64,000 nt of DNA from Macrothele yani (Eukaryota > Arthropoda > Arachnida > Araneae > Macrothelidae). Made by a program: the position numbers and the translations under genes. This document shows, piece by piece, positions 44,786 through 55,770 of the stretch (positions within the stretch are counted from its first letter, which is position 1; every line of letters begins with the position of its first letter). Location of the stretch: NCBI GenBank assembly GCA_039090855.1, contig CM076997.1, positions 163,276,709 through 163,340,708 of the forward strand. Reading direction: 5' to 3'. Under the pieces are notes generated by a model. The model was given only the letters and a program-made list of their open reading frames with translations, had not been told where the DNA came from and did not search any database.

Positions 44786-44993
44786 GTCATCAAACATGTC
44801 GTCAAGAAACTGCAGGGTGTCACGAGACGTATTTTTTTCCCATCTCGTCACCCAAAAATCACTTCTACTACTGTCACAAGCACTAAGATTTCCCTTTTTA
44901 TACAAGCCTCGCTCTCTGGCGGCAACAGCGTGCAGCCACAGCTCATTTGCATGAAACTATCAGGTGGTCATAATAAAGTGGCCACTCAGTGTA
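44786..44993 (-). mobile_element. Tc1-like element, left end only
   Basis: The minus strand begins TACACTGAGTGGCCACTTTA and TTATGACCACCTGATAG, a common arthropod Tc1 terminus, followed by a leader with TTGTATAAAAAGGG. No transposase follows; the neighbouring sequence is a different transposon's C-terminal coding part. It is therefore a solo end, probably left by deletion or recombination. Confidence 0.55.
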
Positions 44994-45745
44994 TATTAAT
45001 AATTGCAGTTGTTAGGATTTTCACTTTGGATCTCACCCTTCGGATTTAACTTCTATAATTAATATATAGCCAGTGCCGTGAATGACTAACAGATGGAGAC
45101 GTATCTGTAGCTGAGCCCATCTTACGGATTTATGATATAATAAGCTGACAGAAAAACACACATAGCGTTGTAAAGTGTTGGCCACCGTAACGTAAGGCTA
45201 ACGCGCTCGGCTAGATATCGAGAGATATGGGATTCAGATCCCCAGCCGTGACCGGATAACAATCTGTCCGTTGCTGTGTGTGGATAAAACGTGGAAAGAA
45301 CGATGTCTTTGTTTATTCACTTTAAAAAAAGCAAAACAAATATTACTCACCTTTTTCCTATGGATCGATGAAAGTTAGTATATGCGAACCCCTTCACCAG
45401 CTGGCAAATACTTTATGGAATGGGCGACGTTAGTGATTTTTTTGGGGGTGGGGGATCTTCACAATTGTATTTTCCCATCAGAATATCAAATGTTAATAAA
45501 AATTCCTGAAGGCCTCCTTCCGAAAGGACAGACAAAAAGCAGATGCTTCCAAATTTCAGCAGAGCAATTGCTATGTAAAGAATTAAATCTAACACTGAGG
45601 AAACAAAAAAGGAGCTAGGTATACAGAAAAGAAATTACGTTGAGATTTATAATGTGGGGTAGTTGAACAGGCCTAACATTTTCAACTATTTGATTTACGT
45701 TTGAAATTATCTGCAAATTTATTTGCAATAAACTAATGCAACAAT
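44994..45745. other. AT-rich DNA with one tRNA-like block
   Basis: At 45186-45262 (plus) TAACGTAAGGCTAACGCGC resembles a box A and GGGATTCAGATCCCC a box B at tRNA spacing. The acceptor ends do not pair, so it is a tRNA-derived SINE head or pseudogene. A 78-codon frame at 45382-45618 has no recognisable motif. Nothing else stands out. Confidence 0.4.
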
Positions 45746-45820
45746 TTATTAATAATTTAATAACGAGAACAAAAACTTATTAATAATTTAATAACGAGAA
45801 CAAAAACTTATTAATAATAT
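45746..45820. repeat. Tandem 31-bp repeat, about 2.4 copies
   Basis: Units beginning TTATTAATAATTTAATAACG start at 45746, 45777 and 45808. The first two are identical over 31 bp and the third is partial and diverges after 11 bases. Confidence 0.85.
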
Positions 45821-47188
45821 TTATTGCTCTACAAAAATTTTATGATAGGACATTTCGCGAGTGCAAGAACATGCGCTTTTCATAAGTTTCAGTCAGACAG
45901 AATCGTAAATCCAGGTAATGAAGAACATGCGATTCTGACAGAAGCTTAGATATTACACTTTTACATTCCCGCAACTTAGAAAACAAATATTATTAGCCGT
46001 ACTTTCAAAGTGTGACGGGTTTTTTTTTTTTTACATCGGAATTGCAAAAATGTACCGAAGAAAATGTTGATAGCGTTCATGAGTCTTGGAAAAATAAAAT
46101 CACTTCAATCATGAGATCAGAACCTCCTGTATAAATAAAATTTGAGATACTAGATTTCAGTTAACTGGAACGAATGGAATAAAAGTTCCTGCTTTAGTGT
46201 CTTCATTATTTTTATCCAGATTCATGTAACCACAATTCACAAAAGAGGTCAAAACTTATTTCCATTCTCCCCAGCAAAATTCCTTCGTTTTATCAAAACT
46301 TTTTTAGCATTTTCTTTCACTTTGTTTCATTAAGTTGCGCTACAATTTAATTCCCATAGAGACATCATTTTTTCGTTTATCTGCAAAAAAAATACCCTGT
46401 TAATGCTTTATTACGTGTGGTATTAACCTCCAATCTTAGATAAAATTATAGGATGAAGTGGCATTAACTCCAAGTCTGACAATTTCACTGGGTAATTTTC
46501 TTAGTCGCAACTTACTTGGCTGCGTTTTTTTTTATTTGTTTTTGTAGAAGATTCATAATTTACTTACCACTCTTTCATTTGAAGTTCGTGGCTATTTTTT
46601 GTCTTTTAAAGCAAAGAGCAACAGGGATTCAGAGGAAAAAAGCGAAACTGAAATGATGTTGCATTAATGTACTTATGAGAACAAAACTACAGGGACAAGG
46701 AGTAACGCCAAAAATTCAAATCCTTTAAAAAAAGTATTTAAGTAGATTAAATGAGGTAATTTAAGATGAAATCAATTTGCATCCGTAACAATTTTTGAAC
46801 TGAAAAATATGTCATTTTTCCTTCTTTTTCGCTTTCAGCAACATACAACCTTGTTTGAAATGCGATGAAAATATTTAAAGGAAGAACTCTTTGTTCCCAG
46901 ATTAGCAGTAAAAATGGAAAATGCCTGTAGGTTTGCATTGAAAGGGAAATGCATTTTCCCTCACTCCCACAAAAAAAATGCGTAAATTAAAGTTATGGAA
47001 TACATAATTATCTAATGTTTCTTTAAAAAGCTAGAATGGAAAATTGATATAGAGTTCAATGAAATGGCGTGTGTTTTTATTTACCGAACTTTTAGTTCCT
47101 TATGAATTAAATTAAGAAATAATGTAAGAGCATGACTTATTACTTTTGTATAAGAGGCATAAATTTCAGAGGTCGTATTAGAACACTT
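45821..47188. other. Unassigned AT-rich DNA
   Basis: Homopolymer runs (for example a T-run at 46020-46032) and short open frames only. No gene, RNA or known repeat is recognised. Confidence 0.5.
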
Positions 47189-47710
47189 TTATTTATTTAT
47201 TTATTTATTTGTTAGCGCATCCCTACATATGGTATATCTAGTTACAGGTAATGCTATAGTTATATTTACAGTGATAATTACCAAGTGCTATTTACAATCT
47301 TGCAAAACATGTTTTATGAAAAAAATATTACTTACATTAAAAATATCCGGACATTCTTCAAGTGAGTTGTGAAGAATATACATTTTACGTAACGGATTTT
47401 TTTACAGCAACAGTTCTGAGTTCTGCAAAATGGTACTGCAAGTAGTTCACATTTTGTCCTCGGTAAACGTGGGACACGGAAACTTAATTGGTTTACAATT
47501 TGAGTATCGTCAATCTCTCCATTGATGATGCCGTACAGGAACTTGAGTTGGAGAGCCTTCCTTCTCGACTGCAGAGAGGTCATCTTGAAGAATGTGAGGT
47601 CAGCCGTCGGGAAATCTGCTATATAAACACCTTTTGTGGCCTTAATGAGTATTTCGGACCGTAAATGACTTTTGCAAACCCCCTTTATGCCAGATTTGTT
47701 TATCATCAGG
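47189..47710 (-). pseudogene. LINE C-terminal fragment with (TAAA)n tail
   Basis: The minus-strand frame contains SLQSRRKALQLKFLYGIING, QIVNQLSFRVPRLPRTKCEL and LLAVPFCRTQ, the standard C-terminal region of Jockey/CR1-type LINE ORF2 proteins (SRRK...FLYKIINGxI...VPxRxTR...LLHVPFCRT). The element ends in a run of TAAATAAATAAA (47189-47212, TTTATTTA on the plus strand), a typical 3' tail. Only the last 120 codons remain, and the end after PFCRT is partly deleted. Confidence 0.75.
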
Positions 47711-47783
47711 TTTGGACAGTTAATTATTCATGCATAATCTGGCCACATTGTTCTATTTAGCATTAGATTTTATGCTACCTTCA

Positions 47784-48605
47784 TTTACGCTTTCCAACCG
47801 TAGGTTGAAGAAGCGTATATGCTCCAGCTTTGTCCTTGTGTCTGTCTGTCCGCATGATAACTCGCGTAACAATAGTTCGATTTCGATGAAATGTTAGTAT
47901 GTGTTAGAGGACCACCTGGGGACGACCTCTATCAAAAATTAGTGAAATGGGGTCAAAGTTCAGGACATAGGAGCGGGATGCATTCCATCGCCCTTATGCG
48001 TCATAACTTAACGTAAAAATTATTCGATTTCGATGAAAGAAAATCGAAGCATTATTCGATTTTCGAAGCATATGTGGTAGGGGACCACCTGGGGACGAAC
48101 CCTATTGAAAATGGGTGAAAGGAGGTCAAAGGGCAGGAGCAAGATCCTTTCCATCGCCCTTATGCGTCACAACATAAGTAAAAATGCTTCGTTTGCGACA
48201 AAACTTTAGTACGTTGTTCCGGAGTTATGCTGAACCGGTTCTGTTGAATATAATCGAAATGAGGTCAAAGGTGCGGACACAGGTGCGATATTTATTCCAC
48301 AGCTTTTGTCTTCATAACTTGACTAAAAATGTTTCTATTGCGACAAAACGTTAGTATGTTGTTCCGGAGGAATAGTGAACGGGTTCTGTTGAATATAATC
48401 TGAATGGAGTGAAAGTTCAGGGCACACCAGACATATTTATTCCACAGCTATTATCTTCATAACTTGACTAAAAGTGCTTCTATTGCGACAAAATGTTAGT
48501 ATGTTGTTCCGGCTCCATTATCTTCATAACTTGAGTAATGATTTCTGGTATGTTGGAAAGCGTATTATAATCAATGCATTGCATGATTTTACTAACTTGT
48601 TTTAT
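47784..48605 (+). repeat. Unassigned repeat family X, copy 1 (head, tandem units, tail)
   Basis: The head TTTCCAACCGTAGGTTGAAG is shared with copy 2. It is followed by about five degenerate units of 134-164 bp, each with the core TTCGATTTCGATGAAAT or a relative, GTAGGGGACCACCTGGGGAC, CTATTGAAAATGGG, GGGTCAAAG and TTATGCGTCATAACTT. The tail TGTTGGAAAGCGTATTATAA and GCATTGCATGATTTTAC is shared with copy 3. No long open frame crosses the units, and no terminal inverted repeat or protein motif is visible. It looks like a dispersed element built from internal tandem repeats. Confidence 0.7.
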
Positions 48606-48710
48606 GTATAAAAAATATCTACCTAAATCAGACGTTGGATGGCGGTTTTCGAACGAATATGCTTAAAAAGAAGAACGGAAAGAACAAAATAAAAGTTCTT
48701 ACAATATATA

Positions 48711-49860
48711 TACGAGGTAGAATCCAAATGTTCCCGAACTGGGTCCGTTAATTCATAGGTAGTTAGACTTACAAAGCTGAAGCACACCCTTCTTCAAAAT
48801 AAGACCCTCTCGAAACAGTACACTTCTGGCAGCCGCTGTAGAGTCTGTCGAAGCACTTCTGGATCCCGTCCTTTGCAATGCCCTCCAATGCAACCAGCGA
48901 TGCGATCTTCACTTTTTCTGCACTCGAAAACCGACGACATGAAGTCGTCATGTCAGCTAAAGGAAGAGGTAGAAATAACAGGGGGAGTGATCAGATGAGT
49001 AAGGTGGATATTGGAGGACAACAGTTCTTGTTTTGGCGAAAAACTCACAAGAGAGGAGAGACATGTGTGCCGGTGCATTGTCCTGCAACAGCACTCGGCA
49101 TTAATCGCCCCACATCTGAAGCCTCTTCTAATGGATCGACTCACGTAGACGTCACATGACGTCGAGATACAGCTCTTTGTTGACATTGCGTCCTTCAGGG
49201 ATAGATCTAAGATGAACAATACCCTGGATGTCGAAGACCTCCAGCATTGTCTTACCTTTGCTGAGATGTTGGAAGAATTTCTGCTAGCATGGAGATGATG
49301 GCGATTTCCACGTAGCTGGTGTCCTCTTGGTCTGTGGGTAGGAGAAGAATCACCATTTTTCATTCCCCGCTATGACAATTCAGAAAATCTGCGGGTCTTG
49401 GTCGGCGGTAGTTACCAGATCGCCAGTCATTTCCATCCATATAGCAAACTGATCTTTAGTTAACATGCGTAGGACAATGAGTTGACACACCCGGAGCATC
49501 TTTAGATGATCTCCTAGTATCCGTCCACACGTAGTCTCTGATATCCATGTAACCTCTGCTATTTGCTCGATCGTCTGTTACCTGTTGTCACGTACGATAT
49601 GGGCAACATTCGAAATGTTTTCACCCCTGCAAGCTGGCACTGGCCGCCCGCTTCGTTCTTTACCTTCGACCTTCTGTCTACCTTCGAAGCGTCGACGCCA
49701 ATATAATTTTGTGACCGCGACAGGATGTTTTCGCCATACACTTGCTTCAACATCTCGTACGTTTCTGATGGACGATTTCCCAAACGAAAGCAAAACTTAA
49801 TGTTAACGTTCTGCTCAAAAACGCAGTTAATCATCAGTCGCTGAACACTGCGTAGGTTGT
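48711..49860 (-). pseudogene. Mariner-like transposase, degenerate
   Basis: Minus-strand blocks in order are VFEQNVNIKFCFRLGNRPSE, TYEMLKQVYGENILSRSQNY and RRSKVKNEAGGQ (N-terminal DNA-binding region), then AKVRQCWRSSTSRVLFILDL, SIRRGFRCGAINAECCCRTM HRH (normally HHDNAPAH) and the C-terminus LEGIAKDGIQKCFDRLYSGC and GSYFEEGCA. ACGAGGTAGAATCCAAATGT at 48711-48730 resembles a mariner inverted repeat, so the right end is probably complete. Many frameshifts are present. This family is distinct from the DUF4817-type elements. Confidence 0.75.
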
Positions 49861-50076
49861 TAATAATACCCGGATGTATAGCAGTGAGCGAGTGACGTAG
49901 ATGAACGAAATTGATTTCCCTGTGAGAGGGAAATTGTCGTAACATAATCCAATAATCACGGTGCGTATACGATACACGTACGTTGCCGTACAGGTGCAGT
50001 CCCACAACAATTGGATCCTACTCCGTCTGCATGTACGACGTATATCATATCATCTGCAAGAGAGTATATATATATA

Positions 50077-50834
50077 TAGGGTGGGTCAAAAATCTTTCCC
50101 TTATTACGATGAATCAAATGAACCACGCTCCTTAGACACATACGGTTTAACAATGTAGCTTACCTGAAATCCAGAGTTTTATTTCCTGGCCATCAGTATA
50201 CCTCAACGTGGGTTCCTTTCGTTACACGGAGGACATCCAGTAGGTACTATATCTCTTCAGATGTCTGCGGCAACATGTTATCTGTGATGGTCGCAAACGC
50301 TTCAGTTATTCTTCCCTTCAAAGTTTTGAATATCTGCAACTGGTGTTGCATAAACTTGGTCCTTAATGTAGCCCGCATAAAAAAATGAATTAATTTCCTC
50401 GGGCTTCGTACAAATGCATCACGCACGGCGCAGACAGTTTTCTCACTAATTGAAGGTCTTCCACTTCTTGCACGGTCATCGACACCGCCCGCCTGTTCAA
50501 ACTTTTGATACTAGTTCCTAATGCTCTTCACATCAGGCGGAGCTCTATCATACTCACGCCTAAACTTCCGCTGCATTGAAATTGCAAATTTGGTTTATTG
50601 AAACCAGAGAACGCAATTAGTCTTCTCCTGCACAGATGACATTTCGCTGATTGACGCTTTCAATAGCAACTACACTGCAGACGTGCAGCGCCACCTATTT
50701 TGTTCCAAAAATAAAACGAACACAAAACTTGAGAATATGACCCAATCAATGCAACAAACCCCATACGTATATCTAGCGCGGTTCGTTTTATACTATTTAT
50801 GGTAATCAGGGAAAGACTTTAGACACACCCTGTA
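50077..50834 (-). mobile_element. Internally deleted DUF4817-type transposon
   Basis: The ends are inverted repeats: GGGTGGGTCAAAAATCTTTC near 50079 and GAAAGACTTTAGACACACCC near 50811. The minus strand holds the N-terminal DUF4817-like helix-turn-helix (KFRREYDRAPPDVKSIRN, ARSGRPSISEKTVCAVRDAF, RSPRK), joined directly to the C-terminal block (LKGRITEAFATITDNMLPQT, YLLDVLRVTKGTHVEVY). The whole catalytic domain is missing while both ends remain. That is the usual origin of non-autonomous copies that can be moved by an intact relative. Confidence 0.75.
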
Positions 50835-51049
50835 TACATAGGCACACCTGCACTTTCATGATAATTCGGAAAAACTTTACGAAATAAAAACTTTTCCAGA
50901 TTTATAGAAGTAAAGCACAACTTCTGGGAATTTCTGGAAAAATACAGTGGAGCTGTTTACTATTTTATTTTTCCATTTCATTCTCAATTTCTGTTTTCGA
51001 TTTCTTAAACCTTTAAAAAGTCATAATGTATAGAATTACTCACTTGACA

Positions 51050-51960
51050 AAAATACACTTTCTGATCACAAGTATCAGGGCACTTGCGAATCCATAAACT
51101 CCCTGCAATACCCTTTGCTGCTATCACAACCTCCATCCCACGGGGAATGCTTGCCACTAAAATATGGTAAGTTGTAGCGGGAATTGCCTTCCATTCTGCT
51201 ACGGAAGTAGTAGTCAGGTCGGTCACAGATGCCTGGAAGTTCACCCTGGGTAGCAGTCGGCGTTCCAATTCATTCCAAAAGTGACTCATGGAGTTCACCT
51301 CGGGGCTCGGTGCAGGGTAGTGCAGTTCTTCCACAAACATGTCATCAAACTATTCCTAAAGGGATCTCGCATTTTATACGAGGGCACTGCTTTTGTTTGT
51401 AAAGGAAAAGACCTTCACATAACGGTTGCCATAATGTTGGGACCACATAATTATTGAGAATGCCATTCTAAGACGCAGTGTTAGGATTACCGGGCACTGG
51501 CACTTGAGGACCTACCCCAAACCAGGGAAAACAGCCGCAGAACAAGATGTGTCCCCTACCAAATTTCACAGTTGGCAAAACCCAGTTCGGCAAGTAGCAT
51601 TCATATGGAACCCTCTACATTTAGTTTCGTCCGTTGGACTGCCAGATGGAGAATCGTGATTCATCACTCTAGAGAATGTGTTTCCTCTGCTCTTGAGTCC
51701 TCTATCGCCGAGCTTTATATAATTCCAAACGACATTTAGCGTTGATCTTGCTGTTGTTAGGCTTATGTGCGGCTGCTAGGCTATGGAATTCCTTTCAGCT
51801 ACCGAAGAACCGGTATGGTTTGAAGCAATTCGCAACTTCGTGGTGAGCGTTGTAACCGTGGAAAAGCGATTTGTCGCATTGACCCCTTCAGCGCTCGGCT
51901 TTCTTTGACTTAGTGCTTTTGTCGCAGCCAACCAGGTTACGATAGCGCTTTTGTAGCAGC
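51050..51960 (-). pseudogene. Tc1-like transposase, another group, degenerate
   Basis: Minus-strand pieces are LGDRGLKSRGNTFSRVMNHD, DETKCRGFHMNATCRTGFCQ, a scrambled central region (FPGLG, MWSQHYGNRYVKVFSFTNKS), then EELHYPAPSPEVNSMSHFWN ELERRL (normally [20 protein letters not shown]), SVTDLTTTSVAEWKAIPATT and LVASIPRGMEVVIAAKGIA. This is a Tc1 group different from those above. The catalytic Glu position reads Ser-His and the frame is broken repeatedly. Confidence 0.7.
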
Positions 51961-52104
51961 TAGACGTTTCCACTTCACAATAACGTCATTTACATGTGAT
52001 CAGAGAACTGCAATAGGGCACAAATTTCCCGAACTATGAAGACACCCATGACCATGGCACGTTGAAAGTTACTGTATAACGAAGTAAATTTCTCCGTCAT
52101 TTTC

Positions 52105-52177
52105 TGTCCACGCCGGGACTCGAACCCGGATCTCCTCATTCCGGAATAAGTCACTCTACCAATTGAGCTACGCGGAC
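52105..52177 (-). tRNA. tRNA-like sequence, probably pseudogene or SINE head
   Basis: On the minus strand the acceptor ends GTCCGCG and CGTGGAC pair over 7 bp (one G-T), the D arm GCTC/GAGT and the T arm CCGGG-TTCGAGT-CCCGG are intact, and both pol III boxes (TAGCTCAATTGG, GGTTCGAGTCCC) are present. The anticodon arm is irregular: CTTAT/ATGAG leaves a 6-nt loop TCCGGA, or an 8-nt loop with a 4-bp stem, so no anticodon can be assigned with confidence. A functional tRNA is unlikely. Confidence 0.55.
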
Positions 52178-52872
52178 GTTTTATTCTGATTCCTATCTGC
52201 CTTTATGTCGTGTGCGTCCTTCGGGCAGGTACGTCACATCTCCTGGTACGTTACAACTGAGATCTGCTGTAGCGCTTACACTCCTATTCATGTTTGTCTA
52301 CGATATTTGTCCGACAAAGTTAGTATTTTTTATACCCGTTTGGATCATGGCTGCGACGTATATTGTTAAATTCACTACTAAAAAGGAACATCGAGATACT
52401 TTTCATCGTACAGTGTATCTTTTGGTATTTTATATTGTGAAGCAGGTTGCTATGGATTAGTGGCATGTTTCAACTGCATTTCGTTTTCAACTTCAAACTC
52501 AGTATGGAATATTTCAAAATACACTCCATGCTTACAGTTTTAAAACAGTTTCGTTTACTCTTATGGGGATATATCTCTAGAGCTATTGTAAAAAAAAGTA
52601 ACTGCCGCCGCTGTTTTACAAATTTCGCGACACTCGCGCTTTTCTAGCTTGAAGAGCAAAAAGTATTGAACACTAAAATATGAAATTTACGTTGCTCGTA
52701 GATAATTGTTCGCAGAACACGCTGAAATAAACTTTCGATTCTGGCGATACTTCAAGAGTTATTGAATTTCAAAGTCAAGGTAAGCAAAAAGTATTATCAG
52801 TTCGCGTTCCAGAACCACGAAACTCTGTAAGCTTGTAGGGCCATCGCTGAAGTTTTGCACCTCGTTGCCTTT
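52178..52872. other. Unassigned DNA
   Basis: Short open frames at 52212-52460 and 52447-52647 carry no recognisable motif. No repeat or RNA gene is seen beyond the tRNA-like block at its left border. Confidence 0.45.
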
Positions 52873-53345
52873 TTTACGCTTTCCAACCGTAGGTTGAAGA
52901 AGTGTATATGTTCCAGCTCTTTCCGTCCGTCTGTCGGCACGATAACTCACGTAAAAATGGTTCGATTTCGATGAAGTTTTAGTATGTGGTAGGGGACCAG
53001 CAGGGGACCAACCCTATTGAAAATGGGTGAAGTGGGGTCAAAGATCACGCCATAAGAGCGGGATCCATTCAATTGCTCCTATGCGTCATAACTTGCGTAA
53101 AAATGGTTCGATTTCGATGAAAATTTTAGTATGTGGTAGGGTGAAGTGGGGTCAAAGGTCACGCCATAAGAGTGGGATCCATTCAATTGCTCTTATGCGT
53201 CATAACTTGCGTAAAAATGGTTCGATTTCGATGAAATTTTATCATGTGGTAGGGGACATCCTGGAGAGGAACCCTATTGAAAATGGGACAAATGGAGTCA
53301 AAGGTCAGGACATAGGATCGGGATGCATTCCATCGCCCTTATCCC
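52873..53345 (+). repeat. Repeat family X, copy 2
   Basis: It has the head TTTCCAACCGTAGGTTGAAG as in copy 1, then about three tandem units with cores at 52951, 53095 and 53211 (spacing 144 and 116 bp). The units here are much more alike than those in copy 1, with GGTTCGATTTCGATGAA and CATAAGAG-GGGATCCATTCA repeated almost unchanged, which suggests recent unit duplication. It is cut by a MITE at 53352. Confidence 0.7.
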
Positions 53346-53351
53346 ACACTA

Positions 53352-53800
53352 TTAAGGTGGACGTCAAGTAATTTTGATTCCTATATTTACAATGGAAAAC
53401 CGTTTGTACACATTTCCTTCACAATTAGTGTGTTCCCACGGATGGAAATTTGAACATCGATTAAAATAACTTCATACTATAACTTGGAATACTTAACATT
53501 TTCTAAAACATAAGCATAATTATATTTAAAAAAAACAATAACGTTTCCTTTGGTGGTGTTGAAACCAGAAAAAAGATGGCGCGACCTGTACTTTGATGAC
53601 GTCAGTTGACAAATAAATGTTGGATTGCATAATTACATTTATGGTTTAGAAAATATTAAGTATTCCAAATTTTGAAATGAAGCTATTTTAATCAATGTTC
53701 AAATTTTCATTCCTGGGAACGCATTAATTGTGAAGAAAATGTGTACAGAAGATTTTCCATTGGAAGTATAGGAAGCAAAATTACTTGACGTCCACCTTAA
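53352..53800. mobile_element. MITE with about 190-bp inverted repeats and TTAA ends
   Basis: TTAAGGTGGACGTCAAGTAA at the left is matched by the complement TTACTTGACGTCCACCTTAA at the right, and imperfect complementarity continues inward for about 190 bp (for example TTGAACATCGATTAAAATA against TATTTTAATCAATGTTCAA). The central part of about 80 bp is unique. TTAA on both sides may be a target duplication, as in piggyBac-type insertions, or part of the repeat. There is no coding capacity, so it must be moved by another element's transposase. Confidence 0.8.
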
Positions 53801-54187
53801 AGTAGCAATTCTTGTATGTATGTATGTACATTTTATTTTGAAAACGGCTCTAAAAATTTTGATGAAAGTCGTTAACCTACCGTTTTCTGGTACTAGAAAT
53901 CGATTTAGCCTGATATCGACTTTAGGAGAATTCGTTTAGTGAGTTAAATAACCACCCCGAATTATAACGTTTTTATTGTCATGGCGTCGTTCCATTAATG
54001 TTTCCAATGCTTAGAAATCTTATGACGTCACAATTTCGCGTTTAATAATGTTGGCGCGCGGTCACACAATCTTTCTCATTACGTCACGCGTTGTGTGTGG
54101 ATACTATTAAAGTTTTACGACGTCATACTCTTGCCGGCAGATGGTTGCGATTCCCATCTGCTTTATTAGGTCACGCGTTGTGTGCGT
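53801..54187. other. Unassigned DNA between MITE and repeat copy
   Basis: It contains a short GTAT repeat (53816-53827) and several TGACGTCA-like words (near 54023, 54080 and 54120). The phrase TCACGCGTTGTGTG occurs twice, near 54085 and 54172. No gene is seen. It may be an unrecognised part of repeat family X. Confidence 0.4.
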
Positions 54188-54875
54188 ATGTCAGTACGTA
54201 CGTTAACTCGCGTAACAATCGTTCGATTTCGATGAAATTTTAGTATCTGGTAGGGTACCTAGGAAGTAACCTTATTTAAAGTGAACGAAATGGTGTCAAA
54301 GGTCAGTACATAGGAGCGGGATCCATTCCTCTGCTGTTATGTGTCATAACTAACGTAAAAAAGGCTCGATTGCGATGAAATTTTAGTATGTGGTAGGGGC
54401 CCACCTGGCCATAAACCCTATTGAAAATGGGCGAAATGGGGTCAAAAGTCAGGACATAGGAGCGGAATCACTTTCATCGCCATTATGCTTCAAAACGTAC
54501 GTAAAAATGCTTCGATTTGGATGAAATATTAGTATGTTGTTGGCGCCTACCTGGGGACGTATTCTGTTGAAAATGGGCGAAATGGCATCTAAGGTTAGGA
54601 TACAGGAACGGGAATGTATTCCATAGCCCTTATGCATCATAACTTACGTAAAAATGCTTCGATCGCGACAAAACTTTATCATGTTATTTCAGAGGTATAC
54701 CGAACCGGTTCTGTTGAATATCATCGATATGGGATCAAGGTTCAGGGCACAGGACCGAGATTTATTCTACAGCCATTATTCTCATAACTTGAGTGATAAA
54801 TTGAGTAATGATTTCTGGTATGTTGGAAAGCGTATTATAATCAATGCATTGCATGATTTTACAAACTTGTTTTTT
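54188..54875 (+). repeat. Repeat family X, copy 3
   Basis: It lacks the head seen in copies 1 and 2 but has four tandem units (cores at about 54210, 54354, 54499 and 54647, spacing about 145 bp) and the tail TGTTGGAAAGCGTATTATAA plus GCATTGCATGATTTTAC, as in copy 1. The last unit has the same switch from CGATGAAAT to GCGACAAAAC as the later units of copy 1, so the order of unit subtypes is conserved between copies. Confidence 0.7.
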
Positions 54876-55259
54876 TAATTGTGATTTAGTTTACAAGAAA
54901 TTAAAATTTTGAGTTTCACAAAATTCTTTATTTAGCGATGGATCCATTTTAAAAAACGGGTATATAGCAAACTATAAATCATAATGCATTGCAATTTTCA
55001 CATCATAAACTCACAACTATCATCCCTCTTTTACACAAAAAAATTGAAGAAAATGTCATTTTCATATTTTTAAGCATTTTTTAAAAACACAAAGAAAACA
55101 ACGAGCGGTTTATTCTGTCTTCAGCGTTAACCACACAGGAAAGGTCTAGTCCCGTGACCTGCTACAATGGTGGCGCAGTGATTTTTAGCACTCTCTTCTC
55201 ATCAGGGTGAAAGGACAGGCTACAATCAAACTGGTAATGACGCAATGCTTAATGACGTA

Positions 55260-55770
55260 GCGATGCTTTTAAAGTTCTGCGTTTTTTCGCCGGCATACGT
55301 GAATACCTACGTAATATAGGCTTTCGCCTCGTATATAAAAAGTAAAGAGGGAAAATGCGAGTGTGTTCGTCCGTGAATTGTTTGACCACTTTCAAATTAC
55401 CTAGGGATCTGAAAATTGGCAAGCGGATAGGTCTTAAGTTTCGTATACCCAGAAAAGTACAAAACAAATAAAAATGGCTGCTTTGGAACGTGGTCTGCTT
55501 GAATTTTTCGCGAATTGTTCGACCACTTCTAAATGACCTACAGATCTGAAAATTGGCATGCTGATCGGTCTTAAGGTCCGTATATCTAAAGAATACGTAA
55601 ACCCCAAAAAAAAAATGACGGTTTTGGAACGTTGTCTGCTTGAACATTTCGCGAATTGTTAGACCACTTCAAAATAACCAAGAGATCTAAACAATGGCTA
55701 TAGGTCATAAAGTACAGATACCTGAAAATGCTCGAAAAAAAATCACTTTGAATCTTTATCTGCTTGTATT
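55260..55770. repeat. Second tandem-unit repeat family, about three units
   Basis: Degenerate units of about 125-135 bp share GAATTGTT-GACCACTT, GATCTGAAAATTGGCA, GG-CTTAAG-T-CGTATA and TTTGGAACGT-GTCTGCTTGA; cores lie near 55376, 55510 and 55655. It is preceded by CGCCTCGTATATAAAAAGTA and followed further on (56060-56105) by a possible tail. The architecture resembles family X but the sequence does not. No protein motif is visible. Confidence 0.6.

Noticed and set aside
52105..52177. Functional tRNA gene
   Set aside because: The anticodon arm does not form a standard 5-bp stem with a 7-nt loop, so no anticodon can be assigned.
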